DNA from: Blautia sp900556555
GTDB lineage: Bacteria > Bacillota > Clostridia > Lachnospirales > Lachnospiraceae
Strand: one strand, 5' to 3'
DNA: 64,000 nt
NCBI GenBank assembly: GCA_964250615.1
Contig: CAXUGM010000006.1
Below are positions 60,692-64,000 of the stretch, one piece after another. The stretch's first letter is position 1. Each line of letters starts with the position of its first letter. Under the pieces are notes generated by a model. The model had not been told where the DNA came from, made no database searches, and saw only the letters and a program-made list of their open reading frames with translations. The position numbers were made by a program, and so were the translations under genes.

Positions 60692-62242
60692 ATGAAAAAG
60701 AAAACATTATCAGCTATTATGGCGGTAACACTCACAGCGGCAATGCTGGCTGGATGTGGAGGAAATAACAGTCCGAAAGAAGAACAGAAACCGGAAAAAG
60801 AAACAGAAGAGAAGAAAGAAGAACCTAAAGATGAAGCTGAGCAAGTTTCAGAGGGTGGAAAGACTAACTGGAGTAATCCAGAAGAATGGAAGAAACGCCA
60901 TAGTGTAGATGATATTTATAATATGCTGACTGATTTGGAGAAGAACTATCCAGAATATGCAGAACTTGGTTCCCTTGGACAGACTACAAAGGGAAACGAT
61001 ATTAAAGTTCTTACCATCACAGATGAAAGCGTAGATGCCAGCACCAAGACGGGTATTGGCTGGCTGGCAAATATTCATGGAGATGAAAGAGAAGCAGGGG
61101 AAAGCGGTGCATATGCAGCAGCGTGGATGCTGGAAAATCTGGAAGACCAGACAGTTCAGGAAATTTTGAAAAACCATATCGTTTATGTTGTTCCAATTTT
61201 AAATCCTGACAGTCATAATATTTATGAATACTTTGTCAGAGGAACAAGCCAGGAACTGGATAAAAATGGTGACGGAGAAGCATGCAACGATTTATATGAG
61301 GATATTACCGGTGATGAATGGATTGGCCAGATTTATGCTTCCTCAGGAAAAAATGAAGAGGATCCATGGTCAACATTTACAGGTTATGCAGGTTATGAAT
61401 CAAAAGATTTAGATGGAAACGGCTGGCTTGGAGATGATTCCTGGGCAAGTGGTTATGATATTAACCGTAACTTTGACTTTATGTGGGAAGAAGGAAAAGA
61501 GTATAACGGAAAGTCAGGCGGAGAAAGTGCTGCATCAGAAGTAGAAACACAGCTTATCCAGAAATTTATGGAAGAACATCCTATGGATGCCCTGGCGAGC
61601 CTGCATACAGGTATCCAGACAGTATTATATCCATGGTGTTACCGTCCGGCAGATGAAGCCAATGCACAAGAGATGGAAGACATCAAGTTTATGGCAGACA
61701 CATCTGAAAAAATGAGGGCTGCATTTGAAAAGACTGCACAGCGTAATTTCTATACGATGTGTTCTCATGATGATTATCAGACATATTGTGAGTTAATTGA
61801 TTATGCATATGGTGTACATGGAATTCATGCTTATACTGTAGAAGTTTACAGTGCAGGCGGTGATGAGACCACAGCTTATGATCCAAACCATGATCCGGCA
61901 GATCCAAATGTATGTGCATGGAATGATACAGATTATCCAGAAAGCAGAATGGATTATTTTGAATATGATGAATTTGTAAAAATTTTAGAAGATAATGGAT
62001 TAAAACCAGACAGCGTCAAGATGAAAGTTTTAAATGAAGAAGGCGATGAAACTGGAGAAGAGACAACATTGGCAGCGATGAAAGAAGCTGGAAAAATGCA
62101 GGGTATTTATGTCTATGCTAGTGACAGAAACGCCAGAGGAAGCTATGTTCCGGAAGATCAGGATATGATGGTAGAGGGAGCAAAAGACGCACTGCTTCAG
62201 ATGATTTACGCTGAGGGCAAAGTAAAAGATCCGGCACAATAA
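60692..62242 (+). CDS. M14 zinc carboxypeptidase lipoprotein
   Basis: A 516-residue surface lipoprotein. The signal sequence ends in lipobox MLAGC (C22), followed by an acidic Lys/Glu/Pro linker (about residues 25-60) and an M14 peptidase domain. Zinc ligands are H129 and E132 in NIHGDERE and H305 in SLHTG, and the general base is E384 in YTVEVYSAGG. It should cleave C-terminal residues from extracellular peptides or peptidoglycan stem peptides. I chose the ATG at 60692 over a TTG two codons earlier, as CAGGAGGG ends seven bases upstream. A terminator follows. Confidence 0.92.
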   Translation: MKKKTLSAIMAVTLTAAMLAGCGGNNSPKEEQKPEKETEEKKEEPKDEAEQVSEGGKTNWSNPEEWKKRHSVDDIYNMLTDLEKNYPEYAELGSLGQTTKGNDIKVLTITDESVDASTKTGIGWLANIHGDEREAGESGAYAAAWMLENLEDQTVQEILKNHIVYVVPILNPDSHNIYEYFVRGTSQELDKNGDGEACNDLYEDITGDEWIGQIYASSGKNEEDPWSTFTGYAGYESKDLDGNGWLGDDSWASGYDINRNFDFMWEEGKEYNGKSGGESAASEVETQLIQKFMEEHPMDALASLHTGIQTVLYPWCYRPADEANAQEMEDIKFMADTSEKMRAAFEKTAQRNFYTMCSHDDYQTYCELIDYAYGVHGIHAYTVEVYSAGGDETTAYDPNHDPADPNVCAWNDTDYPESRMDYFEYDEFVKILEDNGLKPDSVKMKVLNEEGDETGEETTLAAMKEAGKMQGIYVYASDRNARGSYVPEDQDMMVEGAKDALLQMIYAEGKVKDPAQ

Positions 62243-62248
62243 ATATTG

Positions 62249-62280
62249 AATCGTCCCGTTTTTGCGGGACGATTTTTTTT
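62249..62280 (+). terminator. Terminator after the M14 lipoprotein gene
   Basis: AATCGTCCCG (62249-62258) pairs perfectly with CGGGACGATT (62265-62274), and T8 follows. Confidence 0.93.
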
Positions 62281-62367
62281 GCATTTTAGAAGAGAGTATG
62301 TTAGAATGAGAATGGATTTTAGGAAAATCGAAAAAATAAGTAATAAAAAGTATTAGGAGGTAAAATT

Positions 62368-62529
62368 ATGGAAAAATATGTATGCGAACCATGTGGATAT
62401 GTTTATGATCCTGAAGTAGGTGATCCAGATAACGGAATCGCACCTGGAACAGCTTTTGAAGACCTTCCGGAAGATTGGGAATGCCCTATCTGCGGTGTTG
62501 GCAAGGATGAATTCGTTGTAGAAGAATAA
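62368..62529 (+). CDS. Rubredoxin
   Basis: A 53-residue rubredoxin. The four iron ligands are C6 and C9 in CEPCGY and C39 and C42 in CPICG, with the conserved YVYDPEVGDPDNGI and DLPEDWECP segments. It is a small cytoplasmic one-electron carrier used by anaerobes in oxygen and peroxide reduction and other redox paths. AGGAGG lies nine bases upstream of the ATG. It has its own terminator. Confidence 0.97.
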   Translation: MEKYVCEPCGYVYDPEVGDPDNGIAPGTAFEDLPEDWECPICGVGKDEFVVEE

Positions 62530-62539
62530 GAGATTTCTA

Positions 62540-62582
62540 AACAGGCTGTCGCACGAAGGGCTGAATGCGGCAGCTTGTTTTA
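62540..62582 (+). terminator. Terminator after rubredoxin
   Basis: AACAGGCTGTCGCA (62540-62553) pairs with TGCGGCAGCTTGTT (62566-62579) with two G-U, followed by a short T run. Confidence 0.8.
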
Positions 62583-62618
62583 TCTTTACCAGATATAGAT
62601 TGCAGGAGGATGAAAGAA

Positions 62619-63452
62619 ATGAAATTTACAAAGATGCAGGGAATCGGAAATGACTATGTGTATGTAAACTGTTTAGAAGAACAGGTGGAGCATCCGTCGG
62701 AGGTTGCGAAAAAGGTGAGTGACCGCCATTTCGGCATTGGTTCTGATGGGCTGATTCTGATCAAATCTTCCGACGTGGCTGATTTTGAGATGGAAATGTA
62801 TAATGCCGATGGCAGCCAGGGAGCTATGTGCGGCAACGGAATCCGTTGTGTGGCAAAATATGTGTATGATTATGGACTTACAGATAAGACCAGTATCAGT
62901 GTAAATACAAAAAGCGGTATCAAATACCTGGATTTAAATGTACAGGACGGAAAAGTCAAAGAGGTCAAGGTAAATATGGGAGCTCCGGTTCTTGACACAT
63001 CAAAGATTCCTATGATGTACAACAAAGACCAGGTGATTTCCCAGCCCCTAAACATTAATCAGAATGTGTACGAAGTGACAGCGGTTTCTATGGGAAATCC
63101 TCATGCGGTCGTATACATGGATGATGTAAAAGGATTGAAAATCGAAGAGGTTGGGCCTTACTTTGAAAAAAGCAGTGTTTTTCCGGAAAGTGTCAATACA
63201 GAATTTGTATGCGTGATCGATCGAAATACAGTGGAAATGCGTGTCTGGGAGAGAGGAAGCGGAGAAACCCTGGCCTGTGGTACAGGAGCCTGTGCTGTGG
63301 CTGTAGCCAGCATTTTAAATGGATATACAGAAGATAGTGTGACTGTGAAACTGTTGGGTGGTGACCTGAAGATTTTCTGGGATCGGGAAGAAAATCTGGT
63401 TTATATGACAGGATCTGCAGAAGTGGTTTTTGACGGAGAAATTCAAATTTAG
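62619..63452 (+). CDS. dapF: Diaminopimelate epimerase
   Basis: A 277-residue epimerase converting LL- to meso-diaminopimelate for lysine and peptidoglycan synthesis. The two catalytic cysteines are C71 in MCGNGIRC and C220 in ACGTGACA, and QGIGNDYVYVN is the N-terminal signature. I chose the ATG at 62619, nine bases after AGGAGGA, rather than the ATG at 62610 that overlaps the ribosome site. Confidence 0.95.
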   Translation: MKFTKMQGIGNDYVYVNCLEEQVEHPSEVAKKVSDRHFGIGSDGLILIKSSDVADFEMEMYNADGSQGAMCGNGIRCVAKYVYDYGLTDKTSISVNTKSGIKYLDLNVQDGKVKEVKVNMGAPVLDTSKIPMMYNKDQVISQPLNINQNVYEVTAVSMGNPHAVVYMDDVKGLKIEEVGPYFEKSSVFPESVNTEFVCVIDRNTVEMRVWERGSGETLACGTGACAVAVASILNGYTEDSVTVKLLGGDLKIFWDREENLVYMTGSAEVVFDGEIQI

Positions 63453-63664
63453 GCTTGACAAAAGAAAAATTGTGCACTTTCAATAACATAAATCGACAAA
63501 CTGGTTACCATAAATCGAAAAAGGGAAAATAACCGGGAAAAAAAGAAAAATTTTGTAAAATAGAAAATCGCTCAAACCATGACAGTTGTGGAGAAAACAG
63601 GATAAACTGGACAGAAAAAGTAAAGTTTTGTGCAACATTCCAACTTTCTTTCTTCTCTGGAAAA

Positions 63665-63736
63665 TGGTATACTGTGGAATACAAAATGTTGTGAGGAACA
63701 TAAATAAAAAATATAATGAAATACTAGATATAGTGT
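63665..63736 (+). promoter_or_regulatory. nrdD promoter with two NrdR-like boxes
   Basis: An extended -10, TGGTATACT (63665-63673), is followed by two sequences resembling the NrdR box ACACWATATATWGTGT. One at 63721-63736 (ATACTAGATATAGTGT) matches at 14 of 16 positions and a weaker one at 63679-63694 at 12 of 16. Their starts are 42 bp apart, four helical turns, as expected for cooperative NrdR binding. The rest of 63453-63660 is AT-rich with no recognised feature. Confidence 0.65.
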
Positions 63737-63761
63737 TGTAAAACTTTATGAGGTGAAAGCG

Positions 63762-64000
63762 ATGATGTATGTTGTAAAAAAGGATGGAACAAAGGAAGAG
63801 TTTAATGTCCAGAAAATTGTGAATGCAGTGAATAAATCTGCTTCCAGAATTTTATATAAATTCCAGGATGATGAAGTGGAATTTATCTGCGGTTATGCCC
63901 GTGATAAGGCAGAATCCCTGGATAAACAGGAGATATCCATACAGGATATGCATAATATCGTGGAAGGGGCGTTAGAGAAGGTGAATCCTTCTGTAGCGAA
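63762..64000 (+). CDS. nrdD: Anaerobic ribonucleoside-triphosphate reductase, N-terminal ATP-cone (partial)
   Basis: The first 79 codons run off the window end. The product begins MMYVVKKDGTKEEFNVQKIV and is an ATP-cone allosteric domain, with ISIQDMHNIVEGALEKVNPSVA near the window end. An ATP-cone at the N terminus in a strict anaerobe with NrdR boxes upstream points to the class III reductase NrdD. Class I or II large subunits with the same domain cannot be fully excluded. Two adjacent ATGs (63762, 63765) follow AGGTGA. Confidence 0.75.
   Translation, partial: MMYVVKKDGTKEEFNVQKIVNAVNKSASRILYKFQDDEVEFICGYARDKAESLDKQEISIQDMHNIVEGALEKVNPSVA

Overview
The window looks like a chromosomal segment of a strictly anaerobic, Gram-positive gut Lachnospiraceae bacterium. 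A Blautia-like acetogen is my best guess. This is inferred from moderately AT-rich DNA, AGGAGG-type ribosome sites, lipobox-bearing ABC solute-binding proteins, YesM/YesN-type two-component genes, a MetF/MetV/RnfC2 methylene-tetrahydrofolate reductase operon, rubredoxin and an anaerobic (class III) ribonucleotide reductase. No species assignment can be proved from the sequence alone.

Layout. 1-523: 3' end of a 23S rRNA gene, tRNA-Glu, tRNA-Cys and tRNA-Asn, then a terminator; no 5S gene follows the 23S. 704-19443: a mannoside/N-glycan catabolic region. It holds a GH125 alpha-1,6-mannosidase, a GH38 alpha-mannosidase, a YesM/YesN sensor-regulator pair with an orphan solute-binding protein and a DUF4432 epimerase-like protein, a complete permease-permease-binding-protein ABC importer, a GH42-like hydrolase and a GH2 beta-mannosidase. 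All the hydrolases lack signal peptides, so imported glycans would be trimmed in the cytoplasm. 19444-25147: hairpin-repeat array A, a 52-residue protein, a VanY-like carboxypeptidase and a heterodimeric ABC exporter. 25148-26932: AraC-family remnants and an Rpn (PD-(D/E)XK) nuclease gene bounded by 17-bp inverted repeats. 26995-29437: pepT and lrgAB. 29513-38925: a LacI-type regulator operon with small membrane proteins, divergent from a sucrose/fructo-oligosaccharide ABC importer-GH32-fructokinase operon. 38926-41178: hairpin-repeat array B and a cytoplasmic-looking subtilase. 41475-44969: MetV-RnfC2 fusion, MetV and MetF. 45139-51976: ABC exporter, aminotransferase, a 52-residue Asn/Ser/Lys-rich protein, rhodanese, two phosphodiesterases, a THUMP RNA methyltransferase and an XTP/dITP pyrophosphatase. 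52182-52896: seven tRNAs behind a textbook promoter. 52997-60471: polysaccharide deacetylase, DUF3783, a SARP/AAA/TPR regulator, histidine ammonia-lyase and a permease. 60692-64000: M14 carboxypeptidase lipoprotein, rubredoxin, dapF and the start of nrdD behind two NrdR-like boxes.

The most unusual signal is a pair of intergenic arrays (about 19456-19851 and 38936-39254). Each is built of diverged hairpin units repeating every 52 bp. In most units the CCTA and TAGG arms lie 21 bp apart and the next unit begins 31 bp later, so the arms keep a whole-helical-turn spacing (2 turns, 3 turns) while loops and linkers drift. Several units show G-U or compensatory changes. Both arrays lie directly after the last gene of a sugar-catabolic operon. 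I know of no named element that fits.

Other points worth attention are a 13-bp motif placed exactly 57 bp before the -10 box of two mannoside promoters (candidate site of the local response regulator), the inverted-repeat-bounded Rpn gene, and a GH42-like enzyme in which the usual catalytic glutamates are not apparent.
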